Assembly (NCBI GenBank): GCA_030429865.1
Contig: JAUIFX010000027.1
Span: 1-32,557 of the forward strand
From: Gammaproteobacteria bacterium
GTDB lineage: Bacteria; Pseudomonadota; Gammaproteobacteria; Ga0077536
Length of the DNA: 32,557 bases
Reading direction: 5' to 3'
Shown: piece by piece, positions 1 through 8,218 of the stretch
Layout: each line of letters starts with the position of its first letter
Position numbering within the stretch: the stretch's first letter is position 1
Made by a program: the position numbers and the translations under genes
Notes under the pieces: model-generated
What the model was told of the DNA's origin: nothing
The model's input: only the letters and a program-made list of their open reading frames with translations
Database searches by the model: none

Positions 1-2
1 AC

Positions 3-1118
3 ATCCAACGCATGTCGGCGCTGTCCGCATGGCCGATGACCTGGGGCAAGCTGGCCGGCGCCACCCTGATGCCGTGGTACGCCGGCCTCGTCTGTCTTGG
101 CGTGTATGCCGTCTACCGCGCCGACCGCGAACCCGCCGAACTCACGGCTACCGCGTCGGCACTCGTACTCGGGGCCCTGCTCGTGCAAGCCCTGGCCCTC
201 GCCACCGCGCTCGTCGGCGTGCCGCGCGAGCGCGGCCAGCGCGGGCGACTCGGCACGCCCATGGTGCTGCTGCTACTCGCCCTCGTCGTCCCGGTAACGT
301 TCGGCCTGGCGATGCCCGACAGCCCCGGCGCCCTGCCTGCCACCGTTGCCTGGTACGGCTGGCAGGTGGCGAGGGTGCCGTTCCTGCTCGCGTTGCTGGC
401 GCTGTTTGCCGGCTGGGCGGTGCTCGGCGCTTATCGCAGCATGTGCATCGAGCTGCAGATCCGCACGACACCCTGGGCATGGCTCGGCTTCGCGTCGTTT
501 CTCGCGCTAATCGCCGCCGGGCTGGCGCCGGCGCCGGCGCCAGCGGTGGTCGCCGGGCTGTGCTCGTCGGCGGCACTGTACGCGGCGCTGCTGGCCTACG
601 TGGCCGGTTTCGCCTTCGCGCGCGACCCGGTGCAGTACCGCCGCGTGCTGCAGGCCCTCGCCGAACGGCGGCCGCGACGCGCGCTCGAAGCGTTGCCGCT
701 GTGGCTGAGCACGGTGCTGTTCGCGCTCGGCTTCGCGCTCGCTGCCGCACTGCTCGGCGCCGACCCGGCCATCAGCAATGAACGGCCCGACAACCTCGGC
801 GCGGCCGCGCTCGCGGTGGTCCTGATGGCGCTGCGCGACCTTGCGCTGCTGACCTGCCTGAGCTTCCGCGACGCTTCGCGCCGCGCTGAACTGGCCACGC
901 TCGTCGCCATCGCCATGCTCAATCGCTTGTTGCCGGCAGTGCTCGCTTTCCTCGGCCTCGAGGGCCTCGCCGGCCTGGTGCGCCCGCCCCTCTACGAGGC
1001 GCCGCTGGCCGCGTGTGCGATCCTGCTGGTGCACGCGCTCGTCGCCTGCCTGCTCGCGCGCGCCGCGTGGCGGCGCGCGATGCCCGTGCTCAACTCACCA
1101 GGTGATCGAAGATCCTGA
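3..1118 (+). CDS. Multi-pass membrane protein, 3' part (possible ABC-2 type permease)
   Basis: The frame is open from the left edge, so the true start lies outside the window; an internal ATG sits at 12. The product is strongly hydrophobic, with about eight candidate membrane segments separated by short Arg-rich loops, and no soluble domain. The stretch just after the edge (SALSAWPMTWGKLAGAT) resembles the 'LSPW...GKL.GA' region I associate with ABC-2 type export permeases; that assignment is by resemblance only. No ATPase partner is visible because the upstream side is cut off. The 3' end overlaps the convergent TraB-family gene by 29 bp. A membrane protein is near certain; the transporter role is tentative. 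Confidence 0.6.
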   Translation: MQRMSALSAWPMTWGKLAGATLMPWYAGLVCLGVYAVYRADREPAELTATASALVLGALLVQALALATALVGVPRERGQRGRLGTPMVLLLLALVVPVTFGLAMPDSPGALPATVAWYGWQVARVPFLLALLALFAGWAVLGAYRSMCIELQIRTTPWAWLGFASFLALIAAGLAPAPAPAVVAGLCSSAALYAALLAYVAGFAFARDPVQYRRVLQALAERRPRRALEALPLWLSTVLFALGFALAAALLGADPAISNERPDNLGAAALAVVLMALRDLALLTCLSFRDASRRAELATLVAIAMLNRLLPAVLAFLGLEGLAGLVRPPLYEAPLAACAILLVHALVACLLARAAWRRAMPVLNSPGDRRS

Positions 1119-2283
1119 AGCCGGCGACGTAGGTGCCGATGGCCGAGCCCAGCGTGCTGAAGAAGAACACGAGGAAAGTCCGCGCCACGCGGTTGTGACG
1201 CCAGCCGGCAAAGCTGGTGGTGTCCTTGCGCAGGCGCGCGAAGTCGGCGACGGTCGGTTTGCGCACCCAGGCCTCGACGAGTGCGGTGACCATGCCGGCA
1301 CCGACCGTCGGGTTGAGCGACGTCAGCGGCGCGGCCAGAAAGCCCGTCAGGACCGTCAGTGCATGGGCCCCGGCGACCAGGCAGCCGAGCGCCGCGAGGG
1401 TGCCGTTGATGACGACCCATTCAGCGACCAGGCGCAGGCCGAGTTCGGGGCTGCGCATGAATCCCGCGACGAATCCCGCGACGACCAGCGCGACGACCAG
1501 CCACGGTACGAAGCGCAGCCAGCGGCGCCGCGGCGGCGTGGTGTCGAGCGCAGCGAGCCGCGCCGTGCGGTCCGCGATTCCCTCTTCGAGGTAGCGCGCG
1601 ATGCCCTTGAGGTGGCCCGCACCGACAACCGCGAGCACGTGGCCGGGCGATTCGTCGACGAGATCGAGCAGGCGCGCTGCCATGTACTGGTCGCGCTCGT
1701 CGATCAGCGGCTCGTAGATTGGCCCGGCCGAGTCGGCGAATTGCGCGAAGGTGCTCTCGAGCAGGTCGCCCTCCTTGAGCGCCTCGATATCTTCCTCGGG
1801 AATCTCCTCATCGACCACCACGCTCGTGAACAGGCCGGTGAACAGGTACATGCGCTTGTACCACGGCACGTTCGCGTAGATGCGCCGGAGCGTCGTACCG
1901 ATGTCGCGGTCGATGAGATGCAGGGGCAGCGTGTGCGCCTGCGCCCCGTCGATCGCCGCGCGCATCTCGGCGCCCGGCTCGATGCCGAACTGCTCGGCGA
2001 TGCGTTGCTGGAACGCACCCATGGCGAGCATCGCGGTGACCATCGGCGCCTTGCCGCCGCGGATCACCTCGAACAGGTCCATGCGTCCGAGCGCGTCCGG
2101 GTCGACCATGCCGCGGTGCCGGTTGTCGCACAGTTCGATGGCGATGGCGTCGTATCGCGCGGACTCGATCTCCTCGCGTACCGCCTCGGCGCTCGCGCGC
2201 GAGACGTGCGCCGTGCCGAGCAGGCGGATCTTGGTCGCACCCAGGGCCAGGTCGACGTGCGGTTGTTCTGCGATGGTTGTCAT
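1090..2283 (-). CDS. TraB/PrgY-family protein with C-terminal membrane domain
   Basis: This 397-residue protein has the hallmarks of the TraB (pheromone-shutdown, GumN-related) family. GTAHVS lies at residues 23-28, ELCDNR at 50-55, a DRDI..TLRR segment near 125, a DERDQYMA segment near 197, and VVGAGHLKGI near 218. The C-terminal third, from about residue 250, is hydrophobic with several predicted membrane spans. In enterococci relatives limit self-response to pheromone; the proteobacterial role is unknown, and a metal-dependent hydrolase-like fold has been proposed for the superfamily. The start ATG overlaps the stop of the upstream retropepsin-like gene (ATGA, 2280-2283), so the two are probably translationally coupled. 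Family assignment is secure, function is not. Confidence 0.85.
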   Translation of the reverse strand: MTTIAEQPHVDLALGATKIRLLGTAHVSRASAEAVREEIESARYDAIAIELCDNRHRGMVDPDALGRMDLFEVIRGGKAPMVTAMLAMGAFQQRIAEQFGIEPGAEMRAAIDGAQAHTLPLHLIDRDIGTTLRRIYANVPWYKRMYLFTGLFTSVVVDEEIPEEDIEALKEGDLLESTFAQFADSAGPIYEPLIDERDQYMAARLLDLVDESPGHVLAVVGAGHLKGIARYLEEGIADRTARLAALDTTPPRRRWLRFVPWLVVALVVAGFVAGFMRSPELGLRLVAEWVVINGTLAALGCLVAGAHALTVLTGFLAAPLTSLNPTVGAGMVTALVEAWVRKPTVADFARLRKDTTSFAGWRHNRVARTFLVFFFSTLGSAIGTYVAGFRIFDHLVS

Positions 2284-2783
2284 AGGGTTCCTTCTTCGAC
2301 CGGCGCCACGGCGTAGCCGTGCTGCAGCCAGTTGCGTCCCAGCAGCAGCTTCTCGCCTGCCGCGGTGCGGTCGTTGAGATTGGTCAGCACGCGGTGTGCA
2401 CGTCCGCGGTGCACGATGGTCAGGTAGACGTGGTAACGGACCTCGCGGCAGTCGGCCATGCGGATCCCGCGCACCTGCGCGATGGGCGCACTGAGGGTGC
2501 GCCGCTCGCCTATTCCGTTGACCAGCACGAAGCGCGCCGTGCGGCCCACGTCATCGCGCCCCGGCAGCGCGCCGCCACCGATCACCGTCACGTCCTGCGC
2601 GTTGATCGACGAGACCGTGGCGCCGGTATCGAGCCGCGCCTCGAAGTCGAGACCGGCCTCGGCGACGGTCACCCGGCTGAGCGGCGGGAGCATGCGGCGC
2701 TCGACCGACCAGGCACCCAGGAGGTAGCCGAGCGCGAGCCCACTGAGCAGCAGCACGGCGCCGGTGACAGCGCGCTTGGGCAA
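2280..2783 (-). CDS. Membrane-anchored retropepsin-like protein (putative Zn_protease/RimB family)
   Basis: The 167-residue product begins with one membrane segment or uncleaved signal (about residues 7-25). A retropepsin-like domain follows: LDTGATVSS at 51-59 carries the single catalytic Asp motif, and LLLGRNWL at 146-153 is the matching C-terminal strand. This is the pattern of the family annotated as 'ATP-dependent zinc protease', whose RimB member works with the glutamate ligase RimK. No RimK-type ligase is in this window. The start is TTG (2781-2783), supported by an AGGAG ribosome site nine bases upstream on the minus strand. It is first in a two-gene unit with the TraB-family gene. 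The membrane anchor suggests the domain faces the periplasm. Confidence 0.75.
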   Translation of the reverse strand: MPKRAVTGAVLLLSGLALGYLLGAWSVERRMLPPLSRVTVAEAGLDFEARLDTGATVSSINAQDVTVIGGGALPGRDDVGRTARFVLVNGIGERRTLSAPIAQVRGIRMADCREVRYHVYLTIVHRGRAHRVLTNLNDRTAAGEKLLLGRNWLQHGYAVAPVEEGTL

Positions 2784-3192
2784 ATCGGGGCACTCCTGGG
2801 AAAACGCTTGCCAAGGAATCTCTGTTCACGTCCGGACCGGGCAGTCCGCGTTCGCGCTGTTCGCGTTCAAGGCACGTCGCGCCCGCCATGGCCGGCTCCT
2901 GCGGCGCGCCGCAACGCGGAAATCGGACAGCGCGGGCGCGAGATGCCGGGTCATGACTTGTTCAGAGGTTACCTGAGTTCACGGCGGCAAAGGCACTGCC
3001 GGTCGAGCAGCCCGCACGCCGCTCCGCGCGACCGCTGCGGCGGCGATGGCGGTTCTCGTCACACGGCATGCCGTGCCGCTTGGCATTGTAAGCGCTGCGT
3101 TGATGGGGCGGAAATCGCGGCCACCGACGTTCAGGCCGGATTCAGCGCCCGCGCGCTAGCCTGACCGACGTGTCGATCGAGGAGATAGCGCC
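2784..3192 (+). other. Intergenic region, 409 bp, divergent
   Basis: This region lies between the retropepsin-like gene (minus) and the His-rich gene (plus). I see no convincing coding frame. It contains the 10-bp palindrome CGGCATGCCG (3064-3073), and just after it a TGGC...GC spacing that only weakly resembles a sigma-54 promoter. A GAGGAG ribosome site at 3178-3183 belongs to the gene starting at 3193. Promoters for both flanking genes must be here, but none is clear. Confidence 0.5.
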
Positions 3193-3555
3193 ATGTACCT
3201 GTCCCGAATTGTCCGTACCCTGCTCGCCCTCGCGCTGCTCGCCGGGACGACGACCGCGCCGGCCTGGGACGGCAGCGCGAGCGTGATCGCCCCCACCGCC
3301 TGGTTCGGCTTCAGCCTGGGCGCGCCCGTCATCCACCGTCACGCCTATCACTACCCGCCACGCTGGCCAGCCTATGCGCCCTTCCACCGATACGGCGGTC
3401 ATGGCGCTTACGGCCGCGGTTATTTCCGTCCGCGCCACGACTACGGCTGGCGCGGCTACGATCGCCATCGACCGCGGCACTGGGCCGGACAGCGCCATTT
3501 CCGCGGCGGGCGCCACGGTCATCGTGGCCACCACCGCGACCGCTGGCGGCGCTGA
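3193..3555 (+). CDS. Secreted His/Arg/Gly/Tyr-rich small protein
   Basis: The 120-residue product starts with a typical signal peptide (hydrophobic core around residues 9-18) and a likely cleavage after APA near residue 24. The mature part is dominated by His, Arg, Gly, Tyr and Trp, with about 13 His in under 100 residues, and ends in an Arg-rich tail. I recognise no enzymatic domain. Similar low-complexity His-rich exported proteins are often labelled hypothetical; metal or nucleic-acid binding is possible from composition alone. The start is supported by GAGGAG nine bases upstream. It appears monocistronic, with a 10-bp stem-loop directly after its stop codon. Confidence 0.75.
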   Translation: MYLSRIVRTLLALALLAGTTTAPAWDGSASVIAPTAWFGFSLGAPVIHRHAYHYPPRWPAYAPFHRYGGHGAYGRGYFRPRHDYGWRGYDRHRPRHWAGQRHFRGGRHGHRGHHRDRWRR

Positions 3556-3556
3556 G

Positions 3557-3586
3557 CAACGCGCCGAGCATCAGCGCGGCGCGTTG
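3557..3586 (+). terminator. Stem-loop after the His-rich gene
   Basis: A perfect 10-bp inverted repeat (3557-3566 with 3577-3586, loop of 10) starts two bases after the stop codon. The following bases (TCAATTCTGT) are only moderately U-rich, so it may be a weak terminator or an mRNA 3'-end stabiliser. Confidence 0.45.
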
Positions 3587-3596
3587 TCAATTCTGT

Positions 3597-3622
3597 GCGA
3601 AGCCGACGTGCTTCGCTAGAAT
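3597..3622 (+). promoter_or_regulatory. Inverted repeat abutting a -10-like element upstream of rep
   Basis: GCGAAGC (3597-3603) and GCTTCGC (3610-3616) form a perfect 7-bp inverted repeat with a 6-base spacer. It is followed at once by TAGAAT (3617-3622), a good match to a -10 hexamer. No clear -35 is present at the right distance, so a repressor or activator site over the promoter is possible. The rep start codon lies 140 bases downstream. Confidence 0.35.
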
Positions 3623-3761
3623 CCGCGCGGCCTGTCCGGGCACAGTACGGTGCGGCCGGCGCCTCGAACGGCGCGACAACCCGCAGCCGGCTCTCGCGCC
3701 CGCGGGCGCGCCCGGGCCCTGCCCGCACGGGCCCTTACTCCAGCGCCGAACACGTCGACCA

Positions 3762-5759
3762 TTGCACAAACTCAACCAGCGACAACGCGAGGCGGTCCGC
3801 TACCACGAAGGTCCACTGCTCGTACTGGCCGGTGCCGGCAGCGGCAAGACCGGCGTCATTGCGCACAAGATCGTTCACCTCATCGATGCCTGCGAGGCCG
3901 AACCCGCGAACATCGCGGCGATCACCTTCACCAACAAGGCGGCGCGCGAGATGCGCGAACGCGTGCGTACGCTGCTCGGCAAGCGCAACGTCAAGCCCTG
4001 GATTTCCACCTTCCATACCCTGGGCCTGCGTATCCTGCGCGAGGAGCACGAGGCGCTTGGCTACCGGCGCGGTTTCAGCATCCTCGACGCCGGCGACTGC
4101 GCCGGACTGCTCGCCGACCTGATGCGCCGCGACAGCCCGGGCACCGATATCGCGGTGCCGCAGGTGCAGCAGGCCATCTCGGCGTGGAAGTACGCCATGG
4201 TGCCGCCGGACGCCGTCGTCCTCGACGCGCCGAGCCCGGCTGAGTCCCTCGCGGCACGCTGCTACGCGCCTTACTGCGAAGCGCTGATGACGTTCAACGC
4301 GGTCGACTTCGACGACCTCATCATGGGCCCGGTGCGCCTGTTGCGCGAGGATCCGGCGGTACTCGAGCGCTGGCGCGCGCGCATCGACTTCATGCTCGTC
4401 GACGAGTACCAGGACACCAATCTCTCGCAGTACGAGCTCGTGCGCCTGCTGGTCGGCGAGCACCAGCGCCTGACCGCGGTCGGTGACGACGATCAATCGA
4501 TCTACGCCTGGCGCGGCGCGCGCCCGGAGAACATCGCGCAACTGCAGACCGACTTCCCGCGGTTGAAAGTGGTGAAACTCGAGCAGAATTACCGCTCGAG
4601 CGGCATCATACTCAAGGCAGCCAACACGCTCATCGCGAACAACCCCCACGTGTTCGAGAAGAAGCTGTGGTCGGAACACGGCTTCGGCGACAAGATTCGC
4701 GTCGTCGCGCTCAATACCGAGCACGACGAGACCGAGCGCATCGCGAACGACATCCTGCATCGCAAGCTCATGCACGGCGGCGGCTTCGCCGACTTCGCGG
4801 TGCTGCTGCGCTCGAACCACCAGGCGCGCCTGTTCGAACGCGCCTTTCGCGAACGCGACATACCCTACGTGCTCTCCGGCGGCCGCTCCTTCTTCGACTA
4901 TGCCGAAGTCAAGGATTGCGTGTGCTACCTGCGCCTGCTGGCCAACCCGGACGACAACAACGCGCTGCTGCGCATCATCAACACCCCGCGGCGCACGATC
5001 GGCACCGCGACGGTCAAGGTGCTGGTCGATGTTGCCGCCGAGAGCGGGCTGTCGCTGCTCGAGACCGCGCTCGACGAGCGCTTCCGCCTGCGCGTCTCGC
5101 CCCAGGTCGGACGGCGCGTCGGCGAGTTCGCGACCTGGCTGATACGCTTCCAGCGCGAACACGAGGCAACACCGCCGCCAGACGCGTTTGCCACGCTGCT
5201 GGCCGACATCGGCTACGACGACTGGCTCGAACAAACGGCGGAGAACGAGAAGGCGGCAGAGCGCCGCAAGGAGAACGTCGCCGAGCTGTCGCGTTGGATC
5301 GCACGCATCTACGCGCGTGACGAGGAGCGCACGACCGCCGATATCGTCGCCGCGCTGACCCTGTTCGACATCGCCGACCGCCAGGACGACAACGCCGATT
5401 TCGACGGCGTCGCGCTGACCACGCTGCACGCGGCCAAGGGCCTGGAGTACCCCCACGTCTACCTCGCCGGCTTCGAAGAAAACCTGCTGCCGCACCGTTC
5501 GAGCATCGAGCAGGACACCATCGAAGAAGAACGCCGCCTCGCCTACGTCGGCATCACCCGCGCCAAGCGCAGCCTCACGCTGACCTTCTGCCGTACCCGC
5601 AAGCGCTACGGCCAGCTCGAGAGCTGTGAGCCGAGCCGCTTTCTCGACGAGTTGCCGGCCGACGAGCTGGCCTGGGACGGCCGCGTGACCGACGCAGCCG
5701 CCAACCGCGAGACCGGCCGGGGCACGCTCGACCAGCTCAAGCGCCTGCTGCAGACCTGA
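3762..5759 (+). CDS. rep: ATP-dependent DNA helicase Rep (UvrD/PcrA superfamily 1A)
   Basis: The 665-residue protein is close in length and sequence character to E. coli Rep, a 3'-5' helicase that helps replication forks past protein blocks. Motifs in order: Walker A GAGSGKT (24-30), TFTNKAAREM (motif Ia), DEYQDT near 214-219 (motif II), GDDDQSIYAWRGA near 241-253 (motif III), LEQNYRSS near 273 (motif IV), LHAAKGLEYPHVYL near 554 (motif V) and EERRLAYVGITRAK near 589 (motif VI). The chosen start is TTG at 3762, giving the usual N-terminus (HKLNQRQREAV). No ATG lies nearby in frame. The gene seems to stand alone. Confidence 0.95.
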   Translation: MHKLNQRQREAVRYHEGPLLVLAGAGSGKTGVIAHKIVHLIDACEAEPANIAAITFTNKAAREMRERVRTLLGKRNVKPWISTFHTLGLRILREEHEALGYRRGFSILDAGDCAGLLADLMRRDSPGTDIAVPQVQQAISAWKYAMVPPDAVVLDAPSPAESLAARCYAPYCEALMTFNAVDFDDLIMGPVRLLREDPAVLERWRARIDFMLVDEYQDTNLSQYELVRLLVGEHQRLTAVGDDDQSIYAWRGARPENIAQLQTDFPRLKVVKLEQNYRSSGIILKAANTLIANNPHVFEKKLWSEHGFGDKIRVVALNTEHDETERIANDILHRKLMHGGGFADFAVLLRSNHQARLFERAFRERDIPYVLSGGRSFFDYAEVKDCVCYLRLLANPDDNNALLRIINTPRRTIGTATVKVLVDVAAESGLSLLETALDERFRLRVSPQVGRRVGEFATWLIRFQREHEATPPPDAFATLLADIGYDDWLEQTAENEKAAERRKENVAELSRWIARIYARDEERTTADIVAALTLFDIADRQDDNADFDGVALTTLHAAKGLEYPHVYLAGFEENLLPHRSSIEQDTIEEERRLAYVGITRAKRSLTLTFCRTRKRYGQLESCEPSRFLDELPADELAWDGRVTDAAANRETGRGTLDQLKRLLQT

Positions 5760-5801
5760 TTCCCGCCACCCGCGTCGAAGCCGGCACAGTTGCCCCGCAG
5801 C

Positions 5802-5817
5802 GTCGCCCGGGGGCGAC
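5802..5817. promoter_or_regulatory. Palindrome upstream of the sigma-54 type promoter
   Basis: GTCGCCC and GGGCGAC form 7-bp arms separated by two bases. The centre is about 118 bp upstream of the -24 element at 5926, a usual distance for an enhancer-binding-protein site. It could equally be a hairpin after rep, which ends at 5759. There is no U-tract. Confidence 0.3.
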
Positions 5818-5925
5818 ATGTGCCGTCCAGCGTCACCCGTAAAGCGCCTGGGCGGAGTCCTGCCGGCTCGCGCGTTCAACTTAAAAATCAGCCAGTTACA
5901 CAGATTTCTCGCGTGCGTACCCGGC

Positions 5926-5941
5926 TGGCACGGATGCTGCA
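5926..5941 (+). promoter_or_regulatory. Sigma-54 (RpoN) type -24/-12 promoter
   Basis: TGGCACGGATGCTGCA matches the -24/-12 consensus (TGGCAC-N5-TTGC) at all but one core base. The invariant GG (5927-5928) and GC (5939-5940) are exactly 10 bp apart. Transcription would begin near 5952, upstream of the ribosome site and ATG of the small gene at 5974. Confidence 0.7.
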
Positions 5942-5973
5942 ATTCCCGCGGCAGCAACCTCGGGAGCCCACAC

Positions 5974-6231
5974 ATGGCGACGCGCAACGACACCAGCCCC
6001 AGCCTTATCCACCGCGACCGCGAAGACGGCCTCGCGGGCCTCGTCGATGCCTATGCCAGCGAACTCGCCGAGCGCCGCGAGCTGCTGCTCGCCGACCGCG
6101 CCGATTATGCGCGCAAGCTCGACGCGCTGGCCCACCGGGACCCCCATGATTTCAGCGGCCTGGGCCGCCTCTATCGCCAGCATCTGCAACACATCGACGG
6201 CCTGCTCGGCACGTTCGAGGCCGCTGCCTGA
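5974..6231 (+). CDS. Small conserved-looking protein of unknown function under a sigma-54 type promoter
   Basis: The 85-residue product is charged and predicted helical, with Leu/Ala-rich heptad-like stretches at about residues 18-45 and 55-82; it has no signal peptide or membrane segment. I do not recognise a family. The frame extends upstream to 5818, but the ATG at 5974 is preferred: a GGGAG ribosome site lies seven bases before it and a -24/-12 promoter ends 32 bases upstream. A clear intrinsic terminator follows at 6336, so it is a single-gene unit. RpoN control suggests a conditional role such as motility, surface polymer, nitrogen or stress response, but nothing in the protein identifies which. 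Confidence 0.65.
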   Translation: MATRNDTSPSLIHRDREDGLAGLVDAYASELAERRELLLADRADYARKLDALAHRDPHDFSGLGRLYRQHLQHIDGLLGTFEAAA

Positions 6232-6335
6232 AGCGTGTCGCGGGAGCGTCACGGCATCACGCCGCGGCGCGCCCCTCCGCCGGTGACCGTGCCGCGCAGC
6301 GCACGCCGCGAAACCTCACACGACTGCCCCTAATC

Positions 6336-6360
6336 CCCGCTCTCCGGAGCGGGTTTTTTT
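6336..6360 (+). terminator. Intrinsic terminator
   Basis: CCCGCTC (6336-6342) pairs with GAGCGGG (6347-6353) across a four-base loop and is followed by seven T (6354-6360). This is a textbook Rho-independent terminator ending the small gene's transcript. Confidence 0.9.
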
Positions 6361-6403
6361 GTCTGCCCGGAGGCGTCACCACAACACGCCGCGTGGCGCG
6401 CCG

Positions 6404-6434
6404 TCGACACTCCGGCGAGGGACGTGTAGTGTCG
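6404..6434 (+). promoter_or_regulatory. Candidate fadD promoter with embedded operator
   Basis: TCGACA (6404-6409) and TAGTGT (6427-6432) are separated by 17 bp, giving a fair -35 and a weak -10. The same segment carries a perfect inverted repeat, CGACACT (6405-6411) and AGTGTCG (6428-6434), spaced by 16 bp, so a dimeric repressor could cover both hexamers. Confidence 0.4.
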
Positions 6435-6479
6435 TTTGCGGGACGCGCCTGGCCCGCATCCCGGCCCATTTCCAGCTAC

Positions 6480-8171
6480 ATGGAACGACCGCACCACGTG
6501 GACGAGATCTGGTTCGCATCCTACCCTCCCGGCGTACCGCACACGATCGACCCCGCCCGGCATGACTCGCTGGTCTCGCTGATCGACGACGCCTGCCGCG
6601 AGTTCGCCACCCGCCCGGCCTTCCAGAGCCAGGGTGCGACGCTGAGCTACGGGCGCTTCGACGAACTGGCCGATGCCTTCGCCCGCTACCTGGTCGATAC
6701 CTGCCGGGTCGCGCCCGGCGATCGCGTCGCGCTGATGATGCCCAACATGCTCGCCTACCCGGTTGCGCTGCTCGGCGTGCTGCGCGCCGGCGGCGTCGTG
6801 GTCAACGTCAACCCGCTCTATACCGCGCACGAACTCGTGCACCAGCTCGATGATGCCGGCGCGCGCGTGCTGGTCGCCTACGAAGGCGTGCTGGCCACGG
6901 TCACGTCGGCGCAGGCGAAGCTCGCGCTCGAACACGTGGTCGTGGCGCGCATGGGCGACTTCATGCCGTGGCCCAGGCGCCAGCTGGTCGACTTCTTCGC
7001 CAGCCGTCGCTCGGAGGGGCGCGGCGTTCCGCCGGCCGGCGCGGCGAGCCTGCGCGCCGCAGTGCGCAGCGGCGCACGCAGCGCCGCCGGGCTGCCGCGA
7101 CCATCCCTCGACGACCTCGCTTTCCTGCAGTACACGGGCGGCACGACCGGGCGCGCCAAGGGCGCCATGCTGACGCACCGGAACATCGTCGCCAACGTGC
7201 TGCAGGTCACGTCCTGGTTCGCCGCCGACACCGTGCGCGGCGGTGAGATCATGGTCACGGCGCTACCGCTCTACCACGTCTACGCGCTCACCTCGAACTG
7301 CCTGGGCACGATCGCCGTAGGTGGACTCAACTGCCTCATCGCCGATCCACGCGACCTCGATACCTTCGTGCGCACGCTCTCGCGCCTGCCGTTCACGTCG
7401 ATGACCGGCGTCAACACGCTGTTCGCCGCGCTGCTCGATCATCCCGGCTTCGCGCAGCTCGACTTCAGCCACCTCAAGTTCACCAGCGGCGGCGGCATGG
7501 CCGTGCAACGCGTCGTCGCCGAGCGCTGGCACGCGGTCACCGGCAGCGTTCTCGCCGAAGGCTACGGCCTGACCGAAGCCTCTCCCGTGGTCACGGTCAA
7601 CCGCTTCGATGTCAGCACCTTCAGCGGCTCCATCGGCCTGCCCGTGCCGTCGACCGAGATCCGCATCAAGGCGACCCCGGACGTCGACGCTGCCATCGGC
7701 GAGCCGGGCGAGCTGTGCGTGCGCGGACCGCAGGTCATGCGTGGCTACTGGAACAATCCGGCCGAGACCGCCGCGGTACTGGACGACGACGGCTGGCTGC
7801 ATACCGGCGACATCGCGCGCATCGAGGCCGACGGCTATCTCTACCTCGTCGAGCGCAAGAAAGACGTCATCCTGGTGTCCGGCTTCAACGTCTATCCGAA
7901 CGAGATCGAGGATATCGTCGCCGCCCATCCCGGCGTGCGCGAGGTCGCCGCCATCGGCGTGCCCGACGCACGCTCCGGAGAAGCGGTGCGCCTGATCGTC
8001 GTCGCGGCCGAACCCGCGCCGGACGCCGCGGCGCTGATCGCCTGGTGCCGCGAGCACCTGACCGGCTACAAGGTGCCGCGCTCGGTAGTCTTCGCCGAGG
8101 CCCTGCCCAAGACACCGGTCGGCAAGATTCTGCGGCGCGAATTGCGCGAGCGTTACGGCGACGAACCCTGA
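6480..8171 (+). CDS. fadD: Long-chain fatty acid-CoA ligase
   Basis: The product (563 residues from ATG 6480) activates fatty acids to acyl-CoA thioesters by way of an acyl-AMP, the entry step of beta-oxidation. It matches E. coli FadD along its length: an N-terminal W...YP..VP..I.P segment, RVALMMPN, the P-loop YTGGTTGRAKG near 217-227, GYGLTEASP near 361, GWLHTGD near 438, VSGFNVYPNEIE, and the catalytic-Lys tail TPVGKILRREL near 546. The frame continues 29 codons upstream, but that part has no family similarity, so 6480 is preferred although its ribosome site is weak. It converges with the AraC-family regulator. Confidence 0.93.
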   Translation: MERPHHVDEIWFASYPPGVPHTIDPARHDSLVSLIDDACREFATRPAFQSQGATLSYGRFDELADAFARYLVDTCRVAPGDRVALMMPNMLAYPVALLGVLRAGGVVVNVNPLYTAHELVHQLDDAGARVLVAYEGVLATVTSAQAKLALEHVVVARMGDFMPWPRRQLVDFFASRRSEGRGVPPAGAASLRAAVRSGARSAAGLPRPSLDDLAFLQYTGGTTGRAKGAMLTHRNIVANVLQVTSWFAADTVRGGEIMVTALPLYHVYALTSNCLGTIAVGGLNCLIADPRDLDTFVRTLSRLPFTSMTGVNTLFAALLDHPGFAQLDFSHLKFTSGGGMAVQRVVAERWHAVTGSVLAEGYGLTEASPVVTVNRFDVSTFSGSIGLPVPSTEIRIKATPDVDAAIGEPGELCVRGPQVMRGYWNNPAETAAVLDDDGWLHTGDIARIEADGYLYLVERKKDVILVSGFNVYPNEIEDIVAAHPGVREVAAIGVPDARSGEAVRLIVVAAEPAPDAAALIAWCREHLTGYKVPRSVVFAEALPKTPVGKILRRELRERYGDEP

Positions 8172-8218
8172 AGACCGGGGCAAACCGGGGACGGTTGGGT
8201 CGACTCCGACAGGAGAAG

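Noticed and set aside
3081-3096. TGGC...GC with 10-bp spacing, a possible sigma-54 promoter before the His-rich gene.
   Set aside because: The -12 element (GCGC) and the -24 element (TGGCAT) both depart from consensus, unlike the two accepted sites.
3735-5993. Antisense frame of about 750 codons opposite rep.
   Set aside because: Opposite strand of a well-conserved helicase; no domain or ribosome site.
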